The notes: generated by a model not told the origin, from the sequence alone. A stretch of 64,000 nt of DNA from Pseudomonas brassicacearum (GCF_003732225.1 NZ_MOBJ01000005.1:1-64000), one strand, 5' to 3'. Counted from the stretch's first letter, positions 1-11,110 are shown. Program-made: numbers and translations.

Positions 1-29
1 CCATGTGAGAGTAGGTCATCGTCAAGATT
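1..29 (+). rRNA. rrf: 5S ribosomal RNA, 3' end only
   Basis: The first 29 bases match the remembered 3' end of Pseudomonas 5S rRNA (CCATGTGAGAGTAGGTCATC and following). They are followed at once by a strong intrinsic terminator. The rest of the gene, and presumably 16S and 23S, lies left of the window. The exact mature 3' end is uncertain by a few bases. Confidence 0.85.
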
Positions 30-40
30 AAATTCCGAAA

Positions 41-70
41 CCCCTATCTGCGATTGCAGATAGGGGTTTT
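41..70 (+). terminator. Intrinsic terminator of the rRNA operon
   Basis: A perfect 11-bp stem (41-51 with 56-66) with a 4-base loop is followed by a run of T at 67-70. This is a textbook Rho-independent terminator just after the 5S rRNA end, so it most likely ends the rRNA operon. Confidence 0.92.
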
Positions 71-183
71 GTTTTGCCTGCGAGAAAGTTCGTACGGCAA
101 CATCGGACAGCTCCCGGCTGTCACAGTCACCTGACAATGCTAAGGTTCGGCCCTAGCTTTTGCATTTCTCCAAGGAAGCCCTT

Positions 184-3100
184 ATGGCGGACGCTACGTT
201 CCTCAATGCTGGTTTTATGGTGGTTCACGGCAACCGCCTGGACGAGCTGCGTAGCCTGGTGGTCAGTTGGATGCGGCGTTATCCGCTTGCCCCCCTGGAA
301 AATGAAATCGCTCTGGTACAGAGCAACGGTATTGCCCAATGGCTGAAGCTGGCATTGGCCGAAGACCCTGAAGATGACGACATGGGCGGCTGTGGCATAG
401 CCGCGGCCATTGATGTGCAGTTGCCCGGCAGCTTTATGTGGCAACTTTATCGATCGGTGCTCGGGCGCGATGAGATTCCAGCGAAGTCCTTGCTGGACAA
501 AGCGCCTCTAACCTGGCGCTTGATGCGCTTGTTACCGGAGCTGATCGATCAACCGCACTTCGAACCGCTGCAACGCTTCCTGACTCACGATACCGACCTG
601 CGTAAACGCTATCAGCTCGCTGAGCGGCTCGCGGATCTGTTTGACCAATATCAGGTGTACCGGGCGGACTGGTTGGAAGATTGGGCAGCAGGCCGTCACC
701 AACTGCACAGCGGCAGAGGTGAGAGCAAACCGCTCACGCCGGCCAACTGTTGGCAGGCTGAGTTGTGGCGTGCGTTATTGCTGGACGTTGGTGAGCAAGG
801 CATGGCGCAAAGCCGTGCAGGCGTTCACCAACGCTTCATCGAGACAATCACTGGCCTGGACACCGCACCTAAGGGGTTACCTTCACGGGTGATCGTTTTC
901 GGCATTTCTTCGCTACCCGCTCAAGCCCTGGAAGCACTCGCGGGATTGGCTCGCTTCAGCCAGGTTCTGCTTTGTGTACACAACCCATGTCGTCACCATT
1001 GGGCCGACATCGTCGCCGATAAAGACCTTTTAAGGCACCAATACAAGCGTCAGGCGCGCAAGGCCGGCATGCCGGTCGTACTTGACCCACAAACCCTGCA
1101 TCAACATGCTCACCCGCTTCTGGCAGCATGGGGCAAGCAAGGGCGCGACTACATCAATCTGCTCGATAGTTATGACGATCCCAACAGCTATCGATCAGCA
1201 TTTCGCGATGGGCGCATCGATCTTTTCAGCGAAAGCCAGCCGTTGAACATGCTCAATCAATTGCAGGACGACATCCTCGAATTGCGTCCGCTGAATGAAA
1301 CCCGACTGCTCTGGCCTGCGGTCGATCTGAAGCAGGACGAGTCGATCCGTTTTCACATTGCCCATAGTGCTCAGCGCGAAGTGGAGATACTCCATGATCA
1401 GCTGCTTGCACGCTTCAGCGCTGACCCGCAGCTGCGGCCACGCGATGTGATCGTGATGGTGCCGGACATCGACAGTTACGCTCCACACATCCGAGCCGTG
1501 TTTGGTCAACTTGAGCGGGAGGATCGGCGCTTTATCCCATTTACGCTGACCGACCAGGGTCAGCGTGGCCGTGACCCGCTGCTGATCGCGGTCGAGCATT
1601 TGCTCAAACTGCCAGACAGCCGTTTCCCGGTCAGCGAGATCCTCGACTTGTTGGACGTTCCGGCATTGCGCGCTCGATTCGCAGTAGAGGAGCGCGACCT
1701 GCCGACCTTGCACCGCTGGATCGAAGGGGCTGGCATTCGCTGGGGGATGAATGCAGAACAGCGCGCCGGTCTGGGTTTACCTGATGAGCTTGAGCAAAAC
1801 AGTTGGCGTTTTGGCCTGCGTCGCATGCTTCTGGGGTATGCCGTTGGCAGTGGTCATTCCTGCGATGGCATCGAACCTTATGATGAAATCGGCGGGCTGG
1901 ATGCGGCACTGATCGGCCCGTTGGTAGCTTTACTCGATGCTTTGCAGATCGCTCACAAAGAGCTCACACAACCGGCATCGCCCGAGCAATGGGGCGTGCG
2001 CCTGCAAGCGTTGATGCAGCTATTTTTCCTGGCAAGCAATGAGCATGACGACTATCTGCTGGCCCAGCTCGAGTTGCTCCGCGAAACCTGGCTGGAGACC
2101 TGCGAATCGGTTGGTTTGCAGGACGAACTGCCGCTGACGGTGGTCCGTGAAGCCTGGTTGGCCGGTCTCGATCAGGGGCGTTTGTCCCAGCGTTTCCTGG
2201 CAGGCGCAGTGAACTTCTGCACGTTGATGCCGATGCGGGCAATCCCTTTCAAACTCGTTTGCCTACTGGGCATGAACGACGGTGATTATCCGCGTGCGCA
2301 ACCGCCACTGGACTTCGATCTGATGGGCAGCGATTACCGGCCCGGTGATCGGTCGCGGCGAGAGGATGACCGCTATCTGTTGCTCGAGGCCTTGCTCTCG
2401 GCGCGGGATCAGCTTTACATCAGCTGGGTCGGGCGCAGTATTCGCGACAATAGCGAGCGCCCCGCATCGGTATTGATCGGTCAGTTGCGTGACCATCTGG
2501 CTAACGGCTGGAAGCTCGCCGATGACTGCGAGGAACTCCTTGAGGCGATGACTCAGGAGCATCCGTTACAACCCTTCAGTGCCCGTTATTTCCATGAAGG
2601 CGATCAACTGTTCAGCTATGCCCGAGAATGGCAGTTGTTACATGAGCAGCATGACCGCGCTCCCACCTTGGAAGTACTTGATGCCTATGTACAGGAAGAA
2701 CCGCTGAGTCTTGGCCAGCTACAGGATTTCCTGCGCAACCCCGTGCGTCATTTTTTCAGTCAGCGTCTCAAGGTGTTTTTCGAAGCGGCTGAAGCGCCCT
2801 TGGCAGACGAAGAACCCTTCGTGCTCGACGCGTTGCAACGATACAGCCTGAGCGATAGCTTGCTTGAAGCTGCACTGGCTAGCCCGGACCAATCTGATCA
2901 AGCGCTGCATGCACAGGCCCAGAAGCTACAGGACAGCGGCTTGTTGCCGATGGCCGGTTTCGGCGAGTGCTTGCAACGTGAGTTGATCGAGCCGCTACCG
3001 GATCTGCTGCAGCGTTATCAACAGTTGCTGGTGCTGTGGCCGACACCACAAAACAGTGCTTTGCCAGTTGCGCTCCAATTGCAGGGGGTGAGCCTGGAAG

Positions 3101-3636
3101 GCTGGCTCAGCGGCCTTCATCAGCGCAGCGATGGCGGGTTGCTGGCTGTCACTACGATCCCCAACAGCATTGGTTCGATCAAGACCCGCAAATGGCATCG
3201 TCTGACCCGACCTTGGGTTAACCATCTGGTGGCCTGCGCGAGCGGTTTGTCGATGACCACGGGGTTGGTGGCCAGTGACGATACGTTACTGCTTGCGCCT
3301 ATCGAACGAGACGCCGCGCTGAAAATTCTTGGCAATCTGTTGCAGGCCTGGCAATCAGGTATGCGCCAGCCACTGCCCGTAGCGGTAAAAACTGCCTTCG
3401 CCTGGTTGGGACAGACTGATCCGGTCAAAGCTGAGGCTGCCGCTCGCAAGGCCTATGAAGGTGACGGTCAGACTACCGATGGCGAGCGCCGGGAAAGTCC
3501 CGCACTGGCTCGTCAGTTTGCCGATTACAACGCCTTGGTTGCCGATGAGACCTTTGTCGATTGGTGTGACGCGCTCTACCGTCCTCTGCTCGAAGCTCCC
3601 TGGCGCTCATTGACCAGTGAGGAGTCGCACTCATGA
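184..3636 (+). CDS. recC: RecBCD enzyme subunit RecC (exodeoxyribonuclease V gamma)
   Basis: 1150 residues, close to the usual RecC length. RecC is the scaffold and Chi-recognition subunit of the RecBCD helicase-nuclease, which processes double-strand ends for RecA recombination. The N-terminus shows the family's HGNR motif (residues 15-18) and the segment LVQSNGIAQWLK (44-55). RecC is an inactivated SF1 helicase fold, so a missing Walker A is expected. I chose ATG 184, preceded by AAGGAA at 172-177, over an upstream in-frame ATG at 160 with no Shine-Dalgarno. The stop overlaps the recB start (ATGA at 3633-3636), so translation is coupled. The gene is first in recC-recB-recD, directly downstream of an rRNA operon. 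Confidence 0.95.
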   Translation: MADATFLNAGFMVVHGNRLDELRSLVVSWMRRYPLAPLENEIALVQSNGIAQWLKLALAEDPEDDDMGGCGIAAAIDVQLPGSFMWQLYRSVLGRDEIPAKSLLDKAPLTWRLMRLLPELIDQPHFEPLQRFLTHDTDLRKRYQLAERLADLFDQYQVYRADWLEDWAAGRHQLHSGRGESKPLTPANCWQAELWRALLLDVGEQGMAQSRAGVHQRFIETITGLDTAPKGLPSRVIVFGISSLPAQALEALAGLARFSQVLLCVHNPCRHHWADIVADKDLLRHQYKRQARKAGMPVVLDPQTLHQHAHPLLAAWGKQGRDYINLLDSYDDPNSYRSAFRDGRIDLFSESQPLNMLNQLQDDILELRPLNETRLLWPAVDLKQDESIRFHIAHSAQREVEILHDQLLARFSADPQLRPRDVIVMVPDIDSYAPHIRAVFGQLEREDRRFIPFTLTDQGQRGRDPLLIAVEHLLKLPDSRFPVSEILDLLDVPALRARFAVEERDLPTLHRWIEGAGIRWGMNAEQRAGLGLPDELEQNSWRFGLRRMLLGYAVGSGHSCDGIEPYDEIGGLDAALIGPLVALLDALQIAHKELTQPASPEQWGVRLQALMQLFFLASNEHDDYLLAQLELLRETWLETCESVGLQDELPLTVVREAWLAGLDQGRLSQRFLAGAVNFCTLMPMRAIPFKLVCLLGMNDGDYPRAQPPLDFDLMGSDYRPGDRSRREDDRYLLLEALLSARDQLYISWVGRSIRDNSERPASVLIGQLRDHLANGWKLADDCEELLEAMTQEHPLQPFSARYFHEGDQLFSYAREWQLLHEQHDRAPTLEVLDAYVQEEPLSLGQLQDFLRNPVRHFFSQRLKVFFEAAEAPLADEEPFVLDALQRYSLSDSLLEAALASPDQSDQALHAQAQKLQDSGLLPMAGFGECLQRELIEPLPDLLQRYQQLLVLWPTPQNSALPVALQLQGVSLEGWLSGLHQRSDGGLLAVTTIPNSIGSIKTRKWHRLTRPWVNHLVACASGLSMTTGLVASDDTLLLAPIERDAALKILGNLLQAWQSGMRQPLPVAVKTAFAWLGQTDPVKAEAAARKAYEGDGQTTDGERRESPALARQFADYNALVADETFVDWCDALYRPLLEAPWRSLTSEESHS

Positions 3637-6600
3637 CGGCCAAAGTCCCTCTGGCATTAGCTTTCCCGCTTCGCGGTAGTCAACTGATCGAAGCCAGCGC
3701 CGGCACCGGTAAGACATTCACCATTTCCGCGCTCTATCTGCGCCTGGTGCTGGGTCACGGTGACGAGTCTGGCGGATTTGGCCGTGAGCTCCTGCCTCCG
3801 CAAATCCTCGTAGTGACCTTCACCGACGCTGCTACCAAGGAACTGCGCGAACGAATCCGCACTCGCCTTGCAGAGGCAGCACGGTTTTTCCGGGATGAAA
3901 CGCCAGCGCCAGACAGACTGATTGACGAGTTGCGTGCGCAGTTCACTCCCGAACAGTGGTCCGGCTGTGCGAACCGTTTGGATATCGCCGCACAGTGGAT
4001 GGATGAGGCGGCGGTTTCGACGATTCACAGTTGGTGCCAACGGATGCTGCGTGAGCATGCATTCGACAGTGGCAGCCTGTTTACTCAAACCCTGGAAACC
4101 GATCACACTGATTTGCTCGGCGAAGTATTGCGCGATTACTGGCGGCTGTTTTGCTACCCGATGCAAGGTGATGCGCTGAACTGGGTTCGCACGCACTGGG
4201 GCGGTCCGGCCGCATTGCTGCCGAGGGTGCGCGGATTGTTCGCCAGTGAGCGTGACACTGACGAGGGTAAGGCGCCGGCCGAGTTGATCGCCGAGTGCTT
4301 GCAAGAACGGCGTGACGCGTTGCTGGAGCTCAAGGCACCTTGGCGACAATGGGCGCAGGAGTTGCGTGAGATCTGTCTGCAAGGCGTCGCCAGCAAGTCT
4401 GTCGACGGACGCAAGATGCAAGCGCGTTATTTCGAGCCCTGGTTCGAGAAAATCAGTGATTGGGCCGAGGATGAAAGCCTTGAACAACTGGATATCGGCA
4501 CCGGCTTCAATCGTCTGACACCCGATGGCATGGCTGAGGCCTGGAAAGGCCAGGCGCCGAGCCACCCCGGCCTGGATGCCATGCCCGGCCTGAAAGCCAG
4601 TCTCGATGCATTGCCGACCCCGGACGCGGCAGTCCTGAAACATGCCGCGCAGTGGGTGGGTGCACGCTTTGAAGAAGAGAAGCGTCGTCGTGCTGAAATG
4701 GGTTTCGACGACATGTTGTTGAGGCTCGACGCCGCACTGCGGGCCGACGGTGGTGAGCGCTTGGCGACGTTGATCCGCGAGCAGTTTCCAGTCGCGTTGA
4801 TCGACGAATTCCAGGACACCGACCCAGTGCAGTACCGGATCTTCGAAAGTATCTACCGCATCGAAGACAACAACCCCGAATGCGGGCTGTTTCTGATCGG
4901 CGACCCGAAGCAAGCGATCTATGCCTTCCGTGGTGCCGATATCTACACTTACCTGCGCGCGCGTCAGGCGACGAGTGGTCGCTTGCATACCTTGGGCACC
5001 AACTTCCGCTCCAGTCATGGAATGGTCGATGCGGTGAACCATGTGTTCCAGCGTGCCGAATCCCGTGAGCAGGGCCGTGGTGCGTTTTTGTTCCGCGAGA
5101 AGAGCGGCGAAAACCCGGTTCCATTTCTACCGGTCGAGTCTCAGGGTCGCAAAGAGTCGTTGCAGATCAACGGTCAGGCTGTGTCGGCGCTGAATATCTG
5201 GCAGCTGTCCAGCGAGCAGCCGTTGTCCGGTGTCGTGTACCGACAGCAACTGGCTGCAGCGTGCGCCAGTGAAATCACCGAATTGCTCAATGGCGGACAG
5301 CAGGGGCGTGCGGGTTTTGTTCGGGGGGCAGAGGATCTACAGGGGTTGCTCCCGGCGGATATCGCGATTCTGGTGCGCGATGGTAAAGAAGCCCAGGCCG
5401 TACGCAACGAGTTGTCCGCGCGGGGTGTGCGCAGTGTTTATCTGTCGGACAAGGATTCGGTATTCGCGGCCCAAGAGGCTCACGACCTGTTGAGTTGGCT
5501 AAAGGCCTGCGCCGAGCCGGATGTCGAGCGGCCGCTGCGTGCAGCGCTGGCCAGCATCACGCTGAATCTGTCACTGACAGAGCTGGAACGTTTGAACCAG
5601 GATGAGCTGGCCTGGGAGAAGCGAGTCATGCAGTTTCGCGAGTACCGGGTGATCTGGCGAAGTCAGGGCGTCCTGCCAATGCTGCGACGCTTGCTACACG
5701 ATTTCGAACTGCCTCAGGCCCTGATTACTCGAAGCGATGGCGAACGCATACTGACCAACCTGCTGCATCTCTCGGAGCTGTTGCAGCAAGCCGCCGCCGA
5801 GCTCGATGGCGAGCAAGCCCTGATCCGTCATTTGTCCGAGCATCTGGCGTTGTCGGGGCAGGCCGGCGAGGAGCAGATTCTACGTCTGGAAAGCGATGAA
5901 CAATTGGTCAAGGTAGTGACCATCCACAAGTCCAAGGGTCTTGAGTACCCGTTGGTTTTTCTGCCGTTCATCTGCTCAGCCAAACCGGTGGATGGCAGCC
6001 GTCTGCCGTTGCACTACCACGACGTGACCGGCAAGGCTCAGGTAACCCTGAGCCCAACCCCCGAGCTGATTGCTCAGGCGGACGATGAGCGTCTGGCCGA
6101 AGACTTGCGTCTGCTCTATGTGGCCTTGACCCGTGCCCAGCATGCTTGCTGGCTGGGCGTTACCGACCTCAAGCGTGGCAATAACAACAGTTCAGTACTG
6201 CACCTGTCTGCATTGGGTTACCTGTTGGGTGGCGGCGAGCGGCTGGCAGAGTCGTCGGGCCTGAAGCGTTGGCTGGAAGACTTGCAGCAAAACTGTACGG
6301 CGTTGAGCTATAGCGAGATGCCTGAAGCTACGGACGAACGTTTTCACCCACCACGTAATGAGGCTACGTTGCTCGCGCCGCTGGTACCGAAACGCAAGGC
6401 GACCGAGAACTGGTGGATCGCCTCCTACAGTGCATTGCGCATTGGTGACAGCCTGAGTGCCAGCAACGACGAGCCCCCGGAAAGCCCGCAGGCGCAAAAG
6501 CTTTTCGACGATGAACGACTCGATCCGGATGCGCCATGGGAAGTGCTTGCCAGCGGCGGCGATATCCACCGCTTCCCACGCGGGCCAAATCCTGGGACTT

Positions 6601-7322
6601 TTCTTCATGGATTATTGGAGTGGGCGGGCGATGAAGGTTTCACCGCAGACCCGAAATCCATCGAAAACGCCATAGCGCGTCGCTGCAATCGCCGCGGTTG
6701 GGAGGGCTGGATCAACACCTTGAGCGACTGGCTGCTGCACTTGTTGCAAGCGCCGTTACGCATCGGTGCCGAACAACCACCCGTGGTGTTCGAGCAACTG
6801 ACCGAATACCGGGTCGAGATGGAGTTCTGGTTTGCCAGCCATAAAGTCGATGTGTTGAAGCTTGACGAACTGGTGCGTGAATACACCCATGACGGCGCTC
6901 CTCGTGTGCTCGCTGAGTCAGTGTTGCTCAATGGCATGTTCAAAGGTTTTATCGACCTGACATTCGAGCACGCCGGGCGTTACTACGTTGCGGATTACAA
7001 ATCCAACTGGCTCGGTGTCGATGATTCGGCTTATACCGAGCAGGCAATGGAACAGTCGATTCTCGACCACCGTTACGACCTGCAATACGCGTTGTACCTG
7101 TTGGCACTGCACCGCCAGCTCAAGGTACGCCTCGCTGATTACGACTACGACCGGCACATGGGCGGCGCCTTGTATCTGTTCCTTCGAGGCACCCGGGCAC
7201 CCAGCCAGGGTGTGTATTTCACCCGTCCGCCACGGGCATTGATCGAACGTCTGGACCGGCTGTTCCAGGGGAAACCAGAACCCAAGGCTGAACCGGCCTG
7301 GGAGCAGGGTGTATTGCTATGA
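3633..7322 (+). CDS. recB: RecBCD enzyme subunit RecB (exodeoxyribonuclease V beta)
   Basis: 1229 residues. RecB is the 3'-5' UvrD-type helicase and the only nuclease of RecBCD. Walker A ASAGTGKT is at residues 21-28 and the Walker B/helicase motif II DEFQD at 391-395. A downstream GDPKQAIYAFRGAD block is the helicase motif III region. The C-terminal nuclease domain shows GFID (D1108) and VADYKSN (D1121, K1123), the metal-binding and catalytic residues of the RecB nuclease fold. Both activities therefore appear intact. The gene overlaps recC and recD by 4 nt each (ATGA), as expected for subunits made in stoichiometric amounts. Confidence 0.96.
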   Translation: MTAKVPLALAFPLRGSQLIEASAGTGKTFTISALYLRLVLGHGDESGGFGRELLPPQILVVTFTDAATKELRERIRTRLAEAARFFRDETPAPDRLIDELRAQFTPEQWSGCANRLDIAAQWMDEAAVSTIHSWCQRMLREHAFDSGSLFTQTLETDHTDLLGEVLRDYWRLFCYPMQGDALNWVRTHWGGPAALLPRVRGLFASERDTDEGKAPAELIAECLQERRDALLELKAPWRQWAQELREICLQGVASKSVDGRKMQARYFEPWFEKISDWAEDESLEQLDIGTGFNRLTPDGMAEAWKGQAPSHPGLDAMPGLKASLDALPTPDAAVLKHAAQWVGARFEEEKRRRAEMGFDDMLLRLDAALRADGGERLATLIREQFPVALIDEFQDTDPVQYRIFESIYRIEDNNPECGLFLIGDPKQAIYAFRGADIYTYLRARQATSGRLHTLGTNFRSSHGMVDAVNHVFQRAESREQGRGAFLFREKSGENPVPFLPVESQGRKESLQINGQAVSALNIWQLSSEQPLSGVVYRQQLAAACASEITELLNGGQQGRAGFVRGAEDLQGLLPADIAILVRDGKEAQAVRNELSARGVRSVYLSDKDSVFAAQEAHDLLSWLKACAEPDVERPLRAALASITLNLSLTELERLNQDELAWEKRVMQFREYRVIWRSQGVLPMLRRLLHDFELPQALITRSDGERILTNLLHLSELLQQAAAELDGEQALIRHLSEHLALSGQAGEEQILRLESDEQLVKVVTIHKSKGLEYPLVFLPFICSAKPVDGSRLPLHYHDVTGKAQVTLSPTPELIAQADDERLAEDLRLLYVALTRAQHACWLGVTDLKRGNNNSSVLHLSALGYLLGGGERLAESSGLKRWLEDLQQNCTALSYSEMPEATDERFHPPRNEATLLAPLVPKRKATENWWIASYSALRIGDSLSASNDEPPESPQAQKLFDDERLDPDAPWEVLASGGDIHRFPRGPNPGTFLHGLLEWAGDEGFTADPKSIENAIARRCNRRGWEGWINTLSDWLLHLLQAPLRIGAEQPPVVFEQLTEYRVEMEFWFASHKVDVLKLDELVREYTHDGAPRVLAESVLLNGMFKGFIDLTFEHAGRYYVADYKSNWLGVDDSAYTEQAMEQSILDHRYDLQYALYLLALHRQLKVRLADYDYDRHMGGALYLFLRGTRAPSQGVYFTRPPRALIERLDRLFQGKPEPKAEPAWEQGVLL

Positions 7323-9406
7323 GCCGTTCCTTTGCCGATTTGTTACCCACACCGTTGACGGCCGAAAGCCTGGCGGAACTGACGCCGCTGACCCGCGCCG
7401 ACGACCTGTTGCTGCTGCTCGAACGCTGGGTCGAGCGTGGCTGGCTTCGGGCGTTGGACAAAGCCTTTGTCGCTTTCCTCCACGAACTGGCGCCCGACGG
7501 CGATCCGCTGGTGTTGCTGGCTGCAGCCTTGACCAGCCATCAACTGGGTCACGGGCATGTATGCCTTGATCTGTTCGAGACGCTCAAGGAGCCGGACTTC
7601 GCGCTTTCCTTGCCGCCGGAGGGCGATCTGCAGACAGGCACGCTGTTGTTGCCGTCGCAATTGCTTGAAGCATTGGAGGGCGCTCACTGGTGCAAGGTAC
7701 TGGCATCCAGCAGTCTTGTGGCCCTGGCTGCCGATGGGTGTGACGAAGCAATGCAGCGTCCGTTGGTGTTGTCCGGCAAGCGACTTTATTTACGTCGTTA
7801 CTGGACGTACGAACGGCGCATCGACAGTGCGCTGCGCCAACGTCTTGTCGCCCATGAGCCAATGCCTGGCGACCTGTCCGAACGCCTGAGCGGTTTGTTT
7901 GGTCAGGCCAGTTCTCGCGCGCAGATTGATTGGCAGAAACTTGCCTGTGCCCTGGCCACCCGTGGTGCATTCAGCATCGTCACCGGCGGGCCCGGAACCG
8001 GTAAAACCACCACGGTCGTGCGCTTGCTGGCCTTGCTCCAGGCGCCTGCGGTGGAGGCGGGCAAGCCGCTGCGCATTCGACTCGCCGCGCCTACAGGCAA
8101 GGCCGCTGCGCGGCTGACAGAGTCCATCAGTCAGCAAGTTCGCACGCTGCAAGTTGCCGATAATGTCAGAGACAAAATCCCCTCTGACGTGACGACGGTA
8201 CACCGCCTGCTCGGCAGCCGGCCGGGTACCCGGCATTTCCGCCATCACGCCGGTAATCGCCTGCCGCTGGACGTGCTGGTGGTCGACGAAGCTTCGATGA
8301 TCGACCTGGAAATGATGGCCAATCTGCTCGATGCGTTGCCGATACATGCCCGGTTGGTCTTGCTCGGTGACAAGGATCAACTGGCCTCGGTGGAAGCCGG
8401 CGCCGTACTGGGTGATCTATGTCGTGATGCCGAGGCCGGTTGGTACAGTCCGCAGACCCGCGATTGGTTGGAGGCCGTCAGTGGTGAAGACCTCAGCTCC
8501 AGCGGTCTGCAGGAAGACACCAACGCCAGTCACCCATTGGCTCAACAGGTGGTGATGCTGCGTCACTCGCGGCGATTTGGCGAAGGCAGCGGCATTGGTC
8601 AACTGGCGCGTTGGGTCAATCAGCAGCAGGCCGATGAGGCGCGCAAGTTGCTGGCTGCCCGCAGTCATGCCGATCTGTTTTCGCTGGCCCTCAAGGGTGA
8701 GCAGGACCGGGCACTGGAGCGGCTATTGCTCGAAGGCCAGGGCGAAGGTCCGCAGGGTTATCGGCATTACCTGAGTCTCTTGCGCAACCAGCGTCCATCC
8801 ATCGCCTCACTGCCTGACAATCCCTGCTGGGTCGAGTGGGCGCGCAATGTCTTGCAGGCCTTCGACGCTTTTCAGCTGTTGTGTGCCGTGCGCAAGGGGC
8901 CGTGGGGTGTCGAAGGGCTGAATCAGCGGATTACCGGCGCGCTACTCAAGGCGCGACTGATCGAGAGTGATCAGCAATGGTACGAAGGACGTCCGGTGCT
9001 GATGACACGCAACGATTATGGTCTTGGCCTGATGAATGGTGACATCGGTATCGCCCTCAAATTGCCTGAACGCGATGGCCAGGAGGTTGGACGCCAGGTG
9101 CTGCGCGTCGCTTTTGCGCGTAACGATGGTCAGGGTGGTGTGAGGTTTGTTCTGCCCAGCCGGCTCAACGACGTGGAAACGGTCTACGCCATGACCGTGC
9201 ACAAATCCCAAGGCTCCGAATTCGCCCACACCGCGTTGATCCTTCCGGATGCGCTGAACCCGGTGTTGACCAAAGAGCTGATCTACACCGGAATCACCCG
9301 CGCCAAGAACTGGTTTAGCCTGATCGAGCCGCGTACCGGGATTTTTGAGGAAGCCGTACGACGTAAGGTCAAGCGCTTGAGCGGGTTAATGCTGGAGCTG
9401 GGATGA
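7319..9406 (+). CDS. recD: RecBCD enzyme subunit RecD (exodeoxyribonuclease V alpha)
   Basis: 695 residues, SF1B 5'-3' helicase subunit of RecBCD. Walker A GGPGTGKT is at residues 223-230, Walker B DEAS at 323-326, and the late motif TVHKSQGSEF is near residue 625. The N-terminal ~200 residues form the usual RecB-interaction domain. The gene starts within the recB stop (ATGA). About 70 nt separate its stop from the convergent ABC transporter gene. A GC-rich imperfect hairpin lies there but lacks a T tract, so I do not call it a terminator. Confidence 0.95.
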   Translation: MSRSFADLLPTPLTAESLAELTPLTRADDLLLLLERWVERGWLRALDKAFVAFLHELAPDGDPLVLLAAALTSHQLGHGHVCLDLFETLKEPDFALSLPPEGDLQTGTLLLPSQLLEALEGAHWCKVLASSSLVALAADGCDEAMQRPLVLSGKRLYLRRYWTYERRIDSALRQRLVAHEPMPGDLSERLSGLFGQASSRAQIDWQKLACALATRGAFSIVTGGPGTGKTTTVVRLLALLQAPAVEAGKPLRIRLAAPTGKAAARLTESISQQVRTLQVADNVRDKIPSDVTTVHRLLGSRPGTRHFRHHAGNRLPLDVLVVDEASMIDLEMMANLLDALPIHARLVLLGDKDQLASVEAGAVLGDLCRDAEAGWYSPQTRDWLEAVSGEDLSSSGLQEDTNASHPLAQQVVMLRHSRRFGEGSGIGQLARWVNQQQADEARKLLAARSHADLFSLALKGEQDRALERLLLEGQGEGPQGYRHYLSLLRNQRPSIASLPDNPCWVEWARNVLQAFDAFQLLCAVRKGPWGVEGLNQRITGALLKARLIESDQQWYEGRPVLMTRNDYGLGLMNGDIGIALKLPERDGQEVGRQVLRVAFARNDGQGGVRFVLPSRLNDVETVYAMTVHKSQGSEFAHTALILPDALNPVLTKELIYTGITRAKNWFSLIEPRTGIFEEAVRRKVKRLSGLMLELG

Positions 9407-9475
9407 GCCGGTGGCGTGACGGTGGCGAGAGGATTTGGCCTCCCGTCACCAACACTTGCTCAGCTCCCACGCCGT

Positions 9476-11011
9476 CTATTCGGCCGCCAGCAGTAGTTCC
9501 CGGGAGGGCAGGCCCATGAAGCGTCGGACTCGTTCCCCGGCCTGCTCATTGCGTATGGCGTGTGGTCTTGCATCCAGCTGAATATTCCCGCCTTCCATGA
9601 AAATGACCCGATCAGAAATCGACATCGCGAAGTCCATCTCGTGGGTCACGATCAGCATGGTCATGCCTTCTTTTGCCAAATCGCGGATCACGTTCAATAC
9701 ATCGCCCACCAGTTCCGGATCGAGGGCCGACGTCGGTTCGTCGAACAGCATGATCTTAGGCTCCATGGCCAATGCTCGGGCAATCGCTACCCGTTGTTGC
9801 TGGCCACCGGAAAGCTGATGCGGGTATTTGTGTGCATGGGCCAGCAGTCCGACCTTGTCCAGCAGCGCATAGGCGCGTTGTTCACTCAAGGGCTTGGCAC
9901 AGCCGTGGTAGCGCGGCGCCAAGGTTATGTTGTCGAGAATGCAGCGATGGGGGAACAGGTTGAAGTTCTGGAAAACCATCCCGATATGCCGCACACCACT
10001 ACGAGCCTGGGCGCTGTTGGGAGGGGAGTCGGGGCCGATGAAGCTCTCACCGAACAGCTTGATCTCGCCTTGATCAATACTTTCCAGGCCGTTGACGGTC
10101 CGGATCAATGAGGTTTTGCCTGAGCCTGACGGTCCGATGATCGAGATCACCTGGCCGCTGCCGACTGTCAGGTCAATGCCCTTGAGCACCTCATGATTGC
10201 CATAGCGCTTGTGGATTTTTTCCAATTGCAGAACCGGTGCTGCGCCGTGCTTGGAGGGGAGGCCGGTAGTGCCGGGCAGCGGCTGGATTTCGGCCTTGAG
10301 TCGGGCCACGGAAGTTTCGTCGAGAGTCTGTGGTTTGCGTTGGTTCAGATCCAGATGATGTTCCAGTCGCTGCAAAAACCAGCCGAACAGGCTCACGATA
10401 AGCACGTAATACACCGCTACTGCGGCGAGGGTTTCCATCACCAGGAAGTTTTGCGCGTACAGGCGCTGGCCAACGGTGAGCAGTTCGGTCAGGGAGATCA
10501 CCGAAATCAGCGAGGTCAGTTTCACCACGGTGATGTATTCGTTGATCAGGGTCGGCAGCGAAATGCGAAAGGCCTGAGGAATTACGATCAAACGCTGCAA
10601 GCCCAGAAAGCCGATGCCCAGCGCCCGCCCTGCTTCTTTCTGACCCTTGGCTACCGAAATCAGGCCGCCACGGTGGATCTCTGCCATGTACGCCGCTTCG
10701 GTTATGACGAGTGCGAACAACCCGGAGTAGAAAGGGTCGGACAGTATCGAGCCAGTCAGCGGAAATAACTGCGGCAGGTTGTAGACGAAAACCACCAGCA
10801 CCAGCAGCGGAATGCTGCGAAAGAACCAGATATAAGCGGTCGCCGGAATTCTGAGCCACGCCGAAGCAGACAACTTGGCCGAGGCCAGGAGAAAGCCCAG
10901 CAGCATGCCGATGAACCAGGCCAGGGCACTGAGTTCGATTACGGTGACACAGGCTTGCCAGAAGGCGGAGTCTGCGAACAGGGAGAAAAAATACGTCCAG
11001 TCGAATTGCAT
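9476..11011 (-). CDS. Fused polar amino-acid ABC transporter permease and ATP-binding protein
   Basis: 511 residues joining two proteins that are normally separate. Residues 1 to ~215 are a HisM/GlnP-type permease with several hydrophobic segments and the EAA loop beginning near residue 105. After a ~40-residue polar linker comes an ATPase with Walker A GPSGSGKT (293-300), signature [15 protein letters not shown] and Walker [12 protein letters not shown]. It would import a small polar compound delivered by the binding protein encoded just upstream. I chose ATG 11011, preceded by GAGG, over an ATG 18 nt upstream. It is last in the minus-strand operon 13876 to 9476. The substrate is unknown. 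The family is best known for amino acids and opines. Confidence 0.88.
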   Translation of the reverse strand: MQFDWTYFFSLFADSAFWQACVTVIELSALAWFIGMLLGFLLASAKLSASAWLRIPATAYIWFFRSIPLLVLVVFVYNLPQLFPLTGSILSDPFYSGLFALVITEAAYMAEIHRGGLISVAKGQKEAGRALGIGFLGLQRLIVIPQAFRISLPTLINEYITVVKLTSLISVISLTELLTVGQRLYAQNFLVMETLAAVAVYYVLIVSLFGWFLQRLEHHLDLNQRKPQTLDETSVARLKAEIQPLPGTTGLPSKHGAAPVLQLEKIHKRYGNHEVLKGIDLTVGSGQVISIIGPSGSGKTSLIRTVNGLESIDQGEIKLFGESFIGPDSPPNSAQARSGVRHIGMVFQNFNLFPHRCILDNITLAPRYHGCAKPLSEQRAYALLDKVGLLAHAHKYPHQLSGGQQQRVAIARALAMEPKIMLFDEPTSALDPELVGDVLNVIRDLAKEGMTMLIVTHEMDFAMSISDRVIFMEGGNIQLDARPHAIRNEQAGERVRRFMGLPSRELLLAAE

Positions 11012-11110
11012 AAGTACCTCAAACCGCATTGAAATCTTCGCGGATTAACCGCTTCCATATAGAAAACGGTGCATCTGTAGGCACGTGCTGACCCGCGAAG
11101 GGGCGTAGCC

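Noticed and set aside
9407..9475. A terminator between recD and the ABC operon.
   Set aside because: The GTGACGG...CCGTCAC hairpin has a long mismatched interior and no T tract.
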